From: an uncultured Erysipelotrichaceae bacterium | GTDB lineage: Bacteria > Bacillota_I > Bacilli_A > Erysipelotrichales > Erysipelotrichaceae | Direction: 5' to 3' | Length of the DNA stretch: 8,700 nt | NCBI GenBank assembly: GCA_947175465.1 | Contig: CAMWMY010000041.1 | Coordinates: 1 to 8,700 of the forward strand | In this document: positions 1-7,453 of the stretch, piece by piece | Numbering within the stretch: the first letter of the stretch is position 1 | Layout of the letters: each line of letters begins with the position of its first letter | Notes under the pieces: model-generated | What the model was told of the DNA's origin: nothing | The model's input: the letters and a program-made list of their open reading frames with translations, nothing else | Databases searched by the model: none | Program-made: the position numbers and the translations under genes

Positions 1-75
1 GTTTTGGGACAAAATCAATTTCGTTACATTAAGACATTATCATTTTCGATTCATAAAATAAAGATAGAAATATGA
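1..75. other. Unassigned AT-rich left edge, possible tail of an upstream gene
   Basis: No gene can be assigned here. Two plus-strand frames stay open from the window edge, one to a TGA at 73-75 and one to a TAA at 59-61. Neither 20-24 residue peptide is recognisable. No GC-rich hairpin followed by a T-run is visible before the metG promoter, so an upstream gene ending here would have no obvious intrinsic terminator. The stretch is too short to decide between a coding tail and a plain intergenic spacer. Confidence 0.25.
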
Positions 76-83
76 AAAAGTCA

Positions 84-112
84 TTGTAAAAGCCAATGTT
101 CTCTTATATAAT
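84..112 (+). promoter_or_regulatory. Sigma-A type promoter of the metG T-box transcript
   Basis: A perfect -10 hexamer TATAAT lies at 107-112. A 4/6 -35 hexamer TTGTAA lies at 84-89, and the spacer is 17 bp. The predicted start of transcription is near 119-121, immediately before the first helix of the T-box leader. That position is what a T-box transcript would need. The hexamers are read directly from the sequence; the start site is inferred. Confidence 0.7.
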
Positions 113-118
113 AAAATA

Positions 119-336
119 GTAAAAGCTTAGATAGGAAGAGTACATCATGTAGAATGCTTAGAGAACAGGTGGTTGGTGCAAACCTTGTGGGTATACATGA
201 TGGAAGATGGACCTGGAGCTGTTTTTCTGAAATAGGTAGGAAGAAACGTTGTCGGCGTTAACGATAGGAAGATGTACATTGTACATGAAAAAAGGTGGTA
301 CCACGAAACTCTCGTCCTTTGATGAGAGTTTTTTTA
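119..336 (+). promoter_or_regulatory. T-box leader (tRNA-Met-sensing riboswitch) upstream of metG
   Basis: The T-box sequence AAGGTGGTACCACG lies at 292-305. Its UGGU (296-299) would pair with the ACCA end of an uncharged tRNA with discriminator base A. An antiterminator can form from AAAGG (291-295) with CCTTT (316-320) and ACGA (303-306) with TCGT (312-315), and it is exclusive with the terminator at 306-335. Stem I is visible: basal AGCT (124-127)/AGCT (217-220) and AGG (133-135)/CCT (212-214), an AGTA (139-142) opposite GAA (203-205) typical of the specifier-loop turn, then an 8-bp helix 143-150/195-202. ATG at 207-209, in the internal loop next to GAA, is the best specifier codon and matches methionine and the downstream gene. 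A stem III-like hairpin is formed by 272-277/281-286. Uncharged tRNA-Met should allow read-through into metG. Confidence 0.93.
306..335 (+). terminator. T-box attenuator terminator
   Basis: Bases 306-316 pair with 321-331 around the 4-base loop CTTT (317-320). The helix core is AAACTCTC/GAGAGTTT, and it runs into a T-run ending at 335. It overlaps the 3' half of the antiterminator, so the two structures compete. This is the regulatory switch of the T-box leader. Confidence 0.9.
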
Positions 337-343
337 TCTTATG

Positions 344-350
344 AGGAGGA
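344..350 (+). promoter_or_regulatory. metG ribosome binding site (decides the start)
   Basis: AGGAGGA sits 5 bases before the ATG at 356. An in-frame ATG at 341 lies just upstream of this Shine-Dalgarno sequence, and its own upstream bases are the T-run of the terminator. The site at 356 is therefore the true start, giving an N-terminus MKKEKYYITTA that matches the usual start of the family. Confidence 0.92.
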
Positions 351-355
351 ATTGT

Positions 356-2287
356 ATGAAAAAAGAGAAATATTATATTACAACCGCGATTGCTTATACA
401 TCGGGGAAACCACATATAGGGAATACATATGAAATTATTTTAGCGGATGCTTTAGCACGATTTAAAAGATTACAAGGATATGATGTTTTCTTTCAAACAG
501 GGACGGATGAGCATGGTCAAAAAATAGAAGAAAAAGCTAAAGAAGCAGGTGTAACACCAAAAGTGTTTGTTGATAAGGTAGCTGCGGATATTCGTAAAAA
601 CTTTGATATGATGAATACATCTTATGATTATTTTATACGAACAACGGATAAGCAACATGAAGAACAAGTACAAAAAATATTTAAGAAACTATATGAACAA
701 GGGGATATTTATAAGGGAACTTATGAAGGTTTATATTGTACACCTTGTGAGTCTTTTTGGACAGAATCACAGCTTGTTGATGGATGTTGTCCTGATTGTC
801 ATAGACCCGTACAAAAAGCGACAGAAGAAGCCTATTTCTTCAATTTACAAAAATATGCAGATCGCTTAATTGAGCATATTGAAAAACATCCAGAATTTAT
901 ACAACCGGAATCACGTAAAAATGAGATGATTCATAACTTTTTAAAGCCTGGTCTTCAAGATTTATGTGTATCTCGTACTTCTTTCCGTTGGGGAATTCCT
1001 GTTGATTTTGATCCTAACCATGTAGTGTATGTATGGATAGATGCTTTAAGCAACTATATCACTTCTCTTGGTTTTGATGCTGATGGGAATCATGATGAAA
1101 ATTATAAGAAGTGGTGGCCAGCAGATGTGCATATTATAGGGAAAGATATTTTACGCTTTCATACTATCTATTGGCCAATCATGTTAATGGCATTAAATGA
1201 AGAATTGCCAAAACAAGTCTTTGGTCATCCATGGTTATTAGTTGGAGATGGCAAAATGTCAAAATCGAAAGGAAATACGATTTATGCAGAAGAGCTTGTA
1301 GAAGCTTTTGGTGTCGATGCGGTTCGTTATTTTGTCCTTCATGAAATGCCATTTGCTCAAGATGGAACGATCACTTGGGAATTGATGATGGAAAGAACCA
1401 ACTCTGATTTAGCTAATGTCTTAGGAAATCTTGTAAATCGTACGCTTTCAATGACGAATAAATATTTTCAAGGGGTTGTCACAAATCCAAATGTGAAAGA
1501 AAGTATCGATGATGAGTTGATTACGATGGCAATGCAGACACCTACTGAAGTCGCAAGAAAAATGGATCAATTACGAGTAGGAGATGCCATTGATGAAATT
1601 TTCATGTTGTTAAGAAGATCGAATAAATATATTGATGAAACAACACCATGGATCTTAGGAAAAGATGAAACGAAAAAAGACAGACTTGCGACAGTACTTT
1701 ATAACTTATTAGAAACTATTCGTATTGCAGCTGTGTTATTATCTTCTTTTATGCCTGAAACATCAGAAACTATATTGGATGAATTACAAACGCAGCAAAG
1801 AGATTACCAAAGTCTTACTTCCTTTGGTCAATTAGAAACAGGACATACAATTACGCAAAAGCCTAAAATTTTATTTGCTCGTATTGATGCGAAGGAATTC
1901 ATGGAAGCACTTGCGCAAAAGAAAGAAGCGGCAGCTGTAAAAGAAGAAGCAGAAACAACCGTAGAGGCAATTGAGTTTGAAGACTTTACTAAAGTCGATA
2001 TGAAAATAGGAGAGATTATCGCTTGTGAAAGACATCCTAAGGCGGATCGTTTATTAATTGAACAAGTAGATTTAGGTAGTGAAGTAAGACAAATTGTTAG
2101 TGGGATTGCGGATCATTATGAACCAGAACAATTAATAGGAAAACAAGTCGTTGTAGTCACAAACTTAAAACCTCGAAAAATTCGTGGAGTAGAGTCCCAA
2201 GGAATGTTATTAGCTGCAGGTGATGATGAGCATTTACAATTGCTTAGTGTGGCTGAAAAAGTGAAAAAAGGAACAAAGGTAGGTTAA
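356..2287 (+). CDS. metG: Methionyl-tRNA synthetase (MetRS) with C-terminal tRNA-binding domain
   Basis: This cytoplasmic class I aminoacyl-tRNA synthetase charges tRNA-Met and initiator tRNA with methionine using ATP. The 643-residue product is normal for the Bacillus-type enzyme. The HIGH-class ATP motif appears as PHIGN (residues 19-23) and KMSKS is complete at 300-304. A zinc knuckle is formed by C128-x2-C131 and C145-x2-C148. The helical anticodon-binding domain (about 350-490) carries N358, R362 and W432. By alignment from memory these match the E. coli residues that read the CAU anticodon (N391, R395, W461). An Ala/Glu/Lys-rich linker (about 525-540) leads to a C-terminal OB-fold tRNA-binding domain (about 541-643, FTKVDMKIGEI...). 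The upstream Met-specific T-box supports both function and regulation. No truncation or missing key residue was seen. The gene is also called metS in Bacillus. Confidence 0.98.
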   Translation: MKKEKYYITTAIAYTSGKPHIGNTYEIILADALARFKRLQGYDVFFQTGTDEHGQKIEEKAKEAGVTPKVFVDKVAADIRKNFDMMNTSYDYFIRTTDKQHEEQVQKIFKKLYEQGDIYKGTYEGLYCTPCESFWTESQLVDGCCPDCHRPVQKATEEAYFFNLQKYADRLIEHIEKHPEFIQPESRKNEMIHNFLKPGLQDLCVSRTSFRWGIPVDFDPNHVVYVWIDALSNYITSLGFDADGNHDENYKKWWPADVHIIGKDILRFHTIYWPIMLMALNEELPKQVFGHPWLLVGDGKMSKSKGNTIYAEELVEAFGVDAVRYFVLHEMPFAQDGTITWELMMERTNSDLANVLGNLVNRTLSMTNKYFQGVVTNPNVKESIDDELITMAMQTPTEVARKMDQLRVGDAIDEIFMLLRRSNKYIDETTPWILGKDETKKDRLATVLYNLLETIRIAAVLLSSFMPETSETILDELQTQQRDYQSLTSFGQLETGHTITQKPKILFARIDAKEFMEALAQKKEAAAVKEEAETTVEAIEFEDFTKVDMKIGEIIACERHPKADRLLIEQVDLGSEVRQIVSGIADHYEPEQLIGKQVVVVTNLKPRKIRGVESQGMLLAAGDDEHLQLLSVAEKVKKGTKVG

Positions 2288-2290
2288 AGA

Positions 2291-2327
2291 TTTAAAAGTT
2301 AAAAAAATAAAATTTTTAATTTTTAAA
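2291..2327 (+). terminator. Weak A/T-only hairpin after metG (doubtful terminator)
   Basis: Bases 2292-2305 and 2313-2326 can pair with a single mismatch around a 7-base loop. The stem contains no G:C pair, and the T-runs lie inside the stem instead of after it. It would be a poor intrinsic terminator. It is listed because it is the only structure between metG and the next gene; partial read-through seems likely. Confidence 0.25.
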
Positions 2328-2342
2328 AGTAATATAAATAAG

Positions 2343-2386
2343 TAGACAAATATAGTTGTTTATGTTTAACTAATAAAGAGTATAAA
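2343..2386 (+). promoter_or_regulatory. Possible promoter of the peptidase operon
   Basis: Two weak alternatives overlap. One is TAGACA (2343-2348) with TTAACT (2366-2371), spacer 17. The other is TTGTTT (2356-2361) with TATAAA (2381-2386), spacer 19, which would start transcription almost on the ribosome binding site. The region is so AT-rich that such matches are expected by chance. A promoter here is plausible because the metG switch would otherwise be the only driver, but neither version is strong. Confidence 0.3.
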
Positions 2387-2392
2387 AAATAA

Positions 2393-2403
2393 GAGGAGAG
2401 GAG
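2393..2403 (+). promoter_or_regulatory. Tandem Shine-Dalgarno of the M60 peptidase gene
   Basis: The purine tract GAGGAGAGGAG holds two overlapping AGGAG cores (2394-2398 and 2399-2403). The second is 6 bases before the ATG at 2410. It fixes this start, which is followed directly by a good signal peptide. Confidence 0.85.
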
Positions 2404-2409
2404 AAAAAG

Positions 2410-5400
2410 ATGAAAAAATTACTTTCTGTATTGCTTGCATTTATGATGGTTCTTCCTCAAAACGTTCATGCAACTACAAAATTAGACGATACAGAGAATG
2501 AAAACACAAATTCATCTGATCAGCCAACAACTGATTATGATCGTACAAGTGGAAATTTATATGTAAATATAGATATGTCACGTTTGTGGTTATCATCTCA
2601 AACAGCATCGACTAATATACAGGCAGTTTTATCTTATCAAGGAGAAGATAAAATTATTGATGTAGTTTCTGGAAATAAAGGGAATTTTACATTATCCGGA
2701 AATCAAGTTACGTATAGTGTAGTAGGAAATCAAGGTGCAAATGGAGAAATTTTAGGATTTGAAATTCAAGTTTTAGGATTACCACAAGGAAATGATTATA
2801 CCCTTGCAATGCAAGGAAAAGGTTTTGTTAGTGTATCAAAAAGCTTTCATTTACAAGATTATTCTATTCATTTAGGAATGGATAATGAAAGTGTATTTAT
2901 GCTTGGAGATGTAAATGAAGATGGTGCAGTAAATGATCAAGACTACGATTTATTATTAGCAAATATTGGTAGTCAAGATGTTTTATATGACTTAAACCGT
3001 GATGGTATTGTCGATATTGTCGATTTAAGTTACCTTCACCAAACATTAGGAAACCGTAAACAAGATATTGTACAATCAAACGGTTCTCCAATTATTCAAC
3101 CTTCTAGTTTGGTGACAAGTGTTCAAGACAGCGACAGTATGGAAGTAGTAAAAGGAAATTTACAAGATCTATTTGTTGAAGGTGAAGATAAAACAGTGGA
3201 AGTTGCATTGAAAGATGAAACAGCTGTGATTAGTGAAGAAACACCAATTAGTGTAGATGTAGAATTACCAAAAGCAAAACAAATGAGTAAAATTGAGATT
3301 GTTTCTGTACCAGGAGCAAATCAAATTTCAAAAGGAGTTTTAAGTGTTGTTGATGAAAATGGAACTGTTGAAGAGTTTCCTATGAATATGCCTGTTACAC
3401 GTAGTAATGATAGCAGTGTTGTTATTGACTTAGGAAAACAAGTAGCCGTGAAAAAAGTAACGATTACAATAACAGGTACTAAAAACAATACAAACCTTGC
3501 GGAAATTGCGAAAGTGGAATTTATTAATGATGTATATCAAGAAATTCCAAAACCAGAAAGTAGTTATCCAAAAAATGTAACTGCACAAGCTGGAGATGAG
3601 CAAATTACGGTAAGTTGGAATCAAGTAGCCAATGTAACAGGATATGAAGTATCTTATAGCTATGTTGATCCAAAAACAAACCTTAATGAAACTAAAACAG
3701 TAAAAACTGATCAAAATACAGTTGTATTAGATGGTTTAACAAATTTCGTATCTTATGAAATTCGTGTACAATCAACAGCAGATGGATGGGAAAGTGGATA
3801 TGGAGAAAGTGTAACAGCGATGCCTATTCCAGCTACGAAACCAGATGCACCAGATTATGTAGAAGCTACTGGAGGATATCGCTCTATTAGCGTATCATGG
3901 AAGAAAATGGATAATACAACACACTATTCTCTTTACTATAAAAAAGAAAGTGATGCAAGTTACCAAGCAGTTCATGATATTACAACAAACACACACACAT
4001 TGATGGATTTAGAAGATGACACAACATATTCAATGTATGTTACAGGACATAATGCAGTAGGAGAAAGTCCTCAATCTTTAACAGTAAGTGCAACGACATC
4101 AGCGCTTGTACCTACAATTACACCAAAGTATAATTTAATTAATACGATGGATGAAGAAACAGGACTTGCAAACCACATTGTAGAAGTAACTTATCCAGCA
4201 GGAGAAGTTGTAAGTGAAAATTCATCAGCGGTTGTTGATGATGATGAGTCTACTTACTGGGCTTTAGATTCTTGGGATGCTGGTGGATACAATAACTTTA
4301 CAAGAGGTCCAATTGCGGAATTTGACCAAGCATATCAAATGAGTGAATTTGTTATTGTACCTGCTTACAATAAAGTAGGAGATATTTTCTATGCGAAACT
4401 TCAATATTGGGATGCTGAAGGAAACAAACATGCTATATCAAGTGGAGTTAGTGTACGTAAATTAACAGATGTACAAGGAAAAGTTTACTACCGTATTATC
4501 TTAGACCAAGCGATTACAGCGAAAAAAGTGCAAATAAATACAGCGAATTATACAGCTAGTGGAAACATGAATATTAGTGAAATAAAATACTACTACCATG
4601 ATTCTATTAAAGAAGATATTGCAAATTTATTTGTGGATGATTTAAGAATTCAGCTTACTGATAATGTAACGATGGATACAATTGATGCCTTAGATGCACG
4701 TTTAGAAGCTGGAGATAACGTAAGTGGGGAAAAACACCCAGATTACACAAGTTTAAAACAAGAAATCCAATATGCAAGAGATATCTTGAATGATGCGAAA
4801 TTAACAGATGATATTACTACAGTTGATCAAAATGTATCAACAGCAAATGATGGTCATTTACAATTTGCAGCAGATTTATCAGATGCACAGCCTCTTGGAA
4901 TTGCAGTAAAAGCAGGAGATGAACTTAGTGTTTATGTCGGAATGGAGCCTGGTGCAAAAGGTGGATTAGAACTTGTCTTTACACAATACTATGCGGAAGC
5001 AAGTAAATGGCAAAAAACAGTAAAATTAAATAAAGGGAAAAACATTGTTACAGTTCCTCAAATTGTGTCTACAGAAGGAGAAAAAGGTGGATCTGTTTAC
5101 ATCCGCTATACAAGTGCAAGACAAAATTATGCTGAAGGAGCTGAAAAAGCAATCCGTGTTCGTGTAGGTGGAGGAACAAAAATTCCTTATTTAGATGTAA
5201 CGAATACAGATGAAGCAACAGCAAAACAAAGAATTTCAACGTATTTAGATGAATTAAAAACATATACAGAAGTAACATTACCTGAACTTTACGCAAGTGA
5301 AGGATGGGAATTCAATAGCCGTACAAGTGTATACAATGTTACTGAAATTATGACAAACAAAATGTTACTTTCTTTCCCAGCAGATAAAACATATGAAACA

Positions 5401-7440
5401 ATCGTTTCTGGTTTATCTACAAAAGAAGAACAAATTGAACGTGTATATCAAAATACACTTGCAATGGAACAAATGGCGCATTTAGCATATGCTCAAAAAG
5501 GATTAACTGATGGTGCAGAAGCTGAAGCAGTTCACAGAATGCCAGATACACGCTTAAATATTCGTTATCACAAAATGTTTGCTGGTGCATTTATGTATGC
5601 AGGTGGAAGACATATTGGTATTGAATTTGATTCTGTTCCAGGTGTGTTAGTAGGAAGACCTTATACATTAGGAAGCAATGGAAAAATGGAAGGTGGATCT
5701 TTATATGGTTGGGGTATTGCCCATGAAATCGGCCATGTGATCGATCAAAAGAATTTAGTACATGCAGAAGTAACAAACAACATTACATCGTTATTTGCAG
5801 GAACGATTGATGATGCGACAATATCAAGAATTGGTACGCCAGAGCGTATGCAAAAGATTTACAAAAAAGTAACATCAGGTGCTACAGGACCATCGATTGA
5901 TGTCTTTACACAATTAGGAATGTACTGGCAATTGCACTTAGCTTACGATGATGAGTATAATGCAGTTGATAATACAAATACATTCTATGCGAAATTGCAT
6001 AAGCTTTACCGTGAAAGCAGTGAAACAGCAAGCTCAAGAGATGAAATGGATAACTTATTCATTAGAAGAGCAAGTGATGTTGTACAAAAAGACCTTAGTG
6101 AATATTTCATGAGTTGGGGTATGGTACCAAATGCAGAAACATTACGTTATTTAGCAGAAAAAGGATACCCTAAAGAAACAAGAAAAATTCAATATATCAG
6201 TGAAGAAGCTCGTTGGAAACGTATCGAAAATATGGCACCAATGGCAAGTGATACAAGTGTGGAAGCTACTCTTTCCCATCAAGTAGAAAATGGAAAAGAT
6301 TCACGTATGGTGGACTTAACATTAAATGTTTCTAAAGATGCAGATAAAATCTTAGGATACGAAATTATCCGTAATGGAGAAGTTGTAGGATTCACAACAG
6401 AAAACACTTATAAAGATGTAATTGGTACAGCGAATAACCGTGTATTCACATATGAAGTTGTAGCTTATGACTATCTATTAAATAAAACAGCGGTAACAAA
6501 ACTTGACCCAATTAAAATTAGTCATGATGGAAGTATGGCAAAAACAAATTGGAACATCACAAGTAATGTAGATGCTGATCAATTAGTAGAAGGAGAAGAA
6601 GCAGCTCCAACAGGAATTCTTTCCGCAATTGATGACAACTATGACAATGTCTACGAAGGAGAAGTTGCGAAAGGAAATGTAGAGCTTACAATCGACTTAA
6701 GTGGAAGACAACAAGTAGCTGGATTCAAATATACAGCTGCAAAAGATGGAAGTTCATTACATGCAAATAATGCACAAGAATATAGTGTATCTGTAAGTAA
6801 TGACAACAGCAACTGGACAGAAGTTGCGACAGGAAGCTTTGATGTAAGCTTTGATCAACCAACAGAACTTGTTTATTTTGGAGATAAAGAAAGTAAACAA
6901 TTAAAAATTTATGATGCGCAATATGTGAAGTTGACATTCAAACAACAACGTGTAGCTTTAGCAGAAATAGATGTTATCGCTCCTCCAGGAGATAACATTG
7001 ACTTTATTGAAAATGGAATCGGTATTTTAGAAACTGATTATGTTTATGACAAAATAAATGGAGAAAAAATCCCAGCAGGATCTTTAGTATTCAATGGTAA
7101 ATATAGAGGAAACCCTGCATTTAACGCAATTCTTCTATTTGATGAAGATGGAAACATCGTTACTGGTGGTGTTGATGAAGAAGGAAACCAAGTAATTAAT
7201 GGAATTTTATTAGCAACATTACCTGAAAATGAGCAATTAGGAGATATTGCAGATGGAAATTGGATTTACTGGATTGAACCTGGAAACTTTAAAGCAGAAG
7301 ACTTTGAAGGAAAAACAGTAACTGCAAATCTATATCGTGTAGATAATGCAGAAACAAATGCAGGACAAAGATTAGTAAGTGATACATTACCACAACGTAT
7401 TGGATCTCCATTACCAACGATTCGTCTTGAGGAAAATTAG
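2410..7440 (+). CDS. Secreted dockerin-bearing M60-like zinc metallopeptidase (probable mucin/glycoprotein peptidase)
   Basis: The 1676-residue product is exported by a signal peptide with likely cleavage after A21 (VHA). Domains in order: Ig/X-like module (about 45-160); two-repeat dockerin (165-214), with calcium ligands D167, N169, D171, N175, D178 and D194, N196, D198, D202, D205; beta-rich, F5/8C-like segment (about 230-375); two FN3 domains (387-475 and 478-565); F5/8C/CBM32-like domain (about 575-731, with DDDESTYW at 610-617); helical linker (732-797); N-terminal beta domain of the M60 unit (about 800-927); catalytic domain (about 928-1260); Ig/FN3-like (about 1275-1372); second F5/8C-like domain (about 1380-1525); unassigned C-terminal domain (1530-1676). 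The zinc site is H1105-E1106-I-G-H1109 with E1120 eleven residues on, the HExxH...E pattern of family M60, followed by the VTNN typical of that family. Known M60 members cleave mucin-type O-glycoproteins, so mucin or host glycoprotein is the inferred substrate. There is no sorting signal or transmembrane end, so retention would depend on the dockerin. The next gene starts 13 bases after the stop. Confidence 0.93.
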   Translation: MKKLLSVLLAFMMVLPQNVHATTKLDDTENENTNSSDQPTTDYDRTSGNLYVNIDMSRLWLSSQTASTNIQAVLSYQGEDKIIDVVSGNKGNFTLSGNQVTYSVVGNQGANGEILGFEIQVLGLPQGNDYTLAMQGKGFVSVSKSFHLQDYSIHLGMDNESVFMLGDVNEDGAVNDQDYDLLLANIGSQDVLYDLNRDGIVDIVDLSYLHQTLGNRKQDIVQSNGSPIIQPSSLVTSVQDSDSMEVVKGNLQDLFVEGEDKTVEVALKDETAVISEETPISVDVELPKAKQMSKIEIVSVPGANQISKGVLSVVDENGTVEEFPMNMPVTRSNDSSVVIDLGKQVAVKKVTITITGTKNNTNLAEIAKVEFINDVYQEIPKPESSYPKNVTAQAGDEQITVSWNQVANVTGYEVSYSYVDPKTNLNETKTVKTDQNTVVLDGLTNFVSYEIRVQSTADGWESGYGESVTAMPIPATKPDAPDYVEATGGYRSISVSWKKMDNTTHYSLYYKKESDASYQAVHDITTNTHTLMDLEDDTTYSMYVTGHNAVGESPQSLTVSATTSALVPTITPKYNLINTMDEETGLANHIVEVTYPAGEVVSENSSAVVDDDESTYWALDSWDAGGYNNFTRGPIAEFDQAYQMSEFVIVPAYNKVGDIFYAKLQYWDAEGNKHAISSGVSVRKLTDVQGKVYYRIILDQAITAKKVQINTANYTASGNMNISEIKYYYHDSIKEDIANLFVDDLRIQLTDNVTMDTIDALDARLEAGDNVSGEKHPDYTSLKQEIQYARDILNDAKLTDDITTVDQNVSTANDGHLQFAADLSDAQPLGIAVKAGDELSVYVGMEPGAKGGLELVFTQYYAEASKWQKTVKLNKGKNIVTVPQIVSTEGEKGGSVYIRYTSARQNYAEGAEKAIRVRVGGGTKIPYLDVTNTDEATAKQRISTYLDELKTYTEVTLPELYASEGWEFNSRTSVYNVTEIMTNKMLLSFPADKTYETIVSGLSTKEEQIERVYQNTLAMEQMAHLAYAQKGLTDGAEAEAVHRMPDTRLNIRYHKMFAGAFMYAGGRHIGIEFDSVPGVLVGRPYTLGSNGKMEGGSLYGWGIAHEIGHVIDQKNLVHAEVTNNITSLFAGTIDDATISRIGTPERMQKIYKKVTSGATGPSIDVFTQLGMYWQLHLAYDDEYNAVDNTNTFYAKLHKLYRESSETASSRDEMDNLFIRRASDVVQKDLSEYFMSWGMVPNAETLRYLAEKGYPKETRKIQYISEEARWKRIENMAPMASDTSVEATLSHQVENGKDSRMVDLTLNVSKDADKILGYEIIRNGEVVGFTTENTYKDVIGTANNRVFTYEVVAYDYLLNKTAVTKLDPIKISHDGSMAKTNWNITSNVDADQLVEGEEAAPTGILSAIDDNYDNVYEGEVAKGNVELTIDLSGRQQVAGFKYTAAKDGSSLHANNAQEYSVSVSNDNSNWTEVATGSFDVSFDQPTELVYFGDKESKQLKIYDAQYVKLTFKQQRVALAEIDVIAPPGDNIDFIENGIGILETDYVYDKINGEKIPAGSLVFNGKYRGNPAFNAILLFDEDGNIVTGGVDEEGNQVINGILLATLPENEQLGDIADGNWIYWIEPGNFKAEDFEGKTVTANLYRVDNAETNAGQRLVSDTLPQRIGSPLPTIRLEEN

Positions 7441-7441
7441 A

Positions 7442-7448
7442 AAGGAGA
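7442..7448 (+). promoter_or_regulatory. Ribosome binding site of the surface-anchored protein (decides the start)
   Basis: AAGGAGA lies 5 bases before the ATG at 7454. An in-frame ATG at 7379 would overlap the peptidase gene, has no Shine-Dalgarno sequence, and would add 25 charged or aromatic residues ahead of a clear signal peptide. The start at 7454 is therefore chosen. Confidence 0.9.
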
Positions 7449-7453
7449 AGAAC

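Noticed and set aside
341..355. Upstream in-frame ATG for metG
   Set aside because: The AGGAGGA at 344-350 serves the ATG at 356; the one at 341 has no ribosome binding site and sits on the T-box terminator edge.
158..415. Minus-strand open frame over the metG leader
   Set aside because: It runs through the conserved T-box structures and the metG start, and its translation has low-complexity, His- and Phe-rich character with no recognisable domain.
2540..2890. Reading the N-terminal module of the peptidase as a cohesin
   Set aside because: It runs directly into a dockerin and fits better as the Ig/X-like module of a module-dockerin pair. A protein with its own cohesin beside its dockerin would risk self-binding. 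Not fully excluded.
2897..3714. Minus-strand open frames inside the peptidase gene
   Set aside because: They are reverse shadows of the dockerin and FN3 region, with a biased composition and no ribosome binding site or protein-like pattern.
3570..4110. Tandem FN3 domains as a DNA repeat or recent duplication
   Set aside because: The two units share the fold pattern but little sequence, so this is ancient domain repetition and not a nucleotide repeat.
7379..7453. Upstream in-frame ATG extending the anchor protein into the peptidase gene
   Set aside because: It has no Shine-Dalgarno sequence and would bury the signal peptide behind 25 extra residues. ATG 7454 has AAGGAGA at a good distance.
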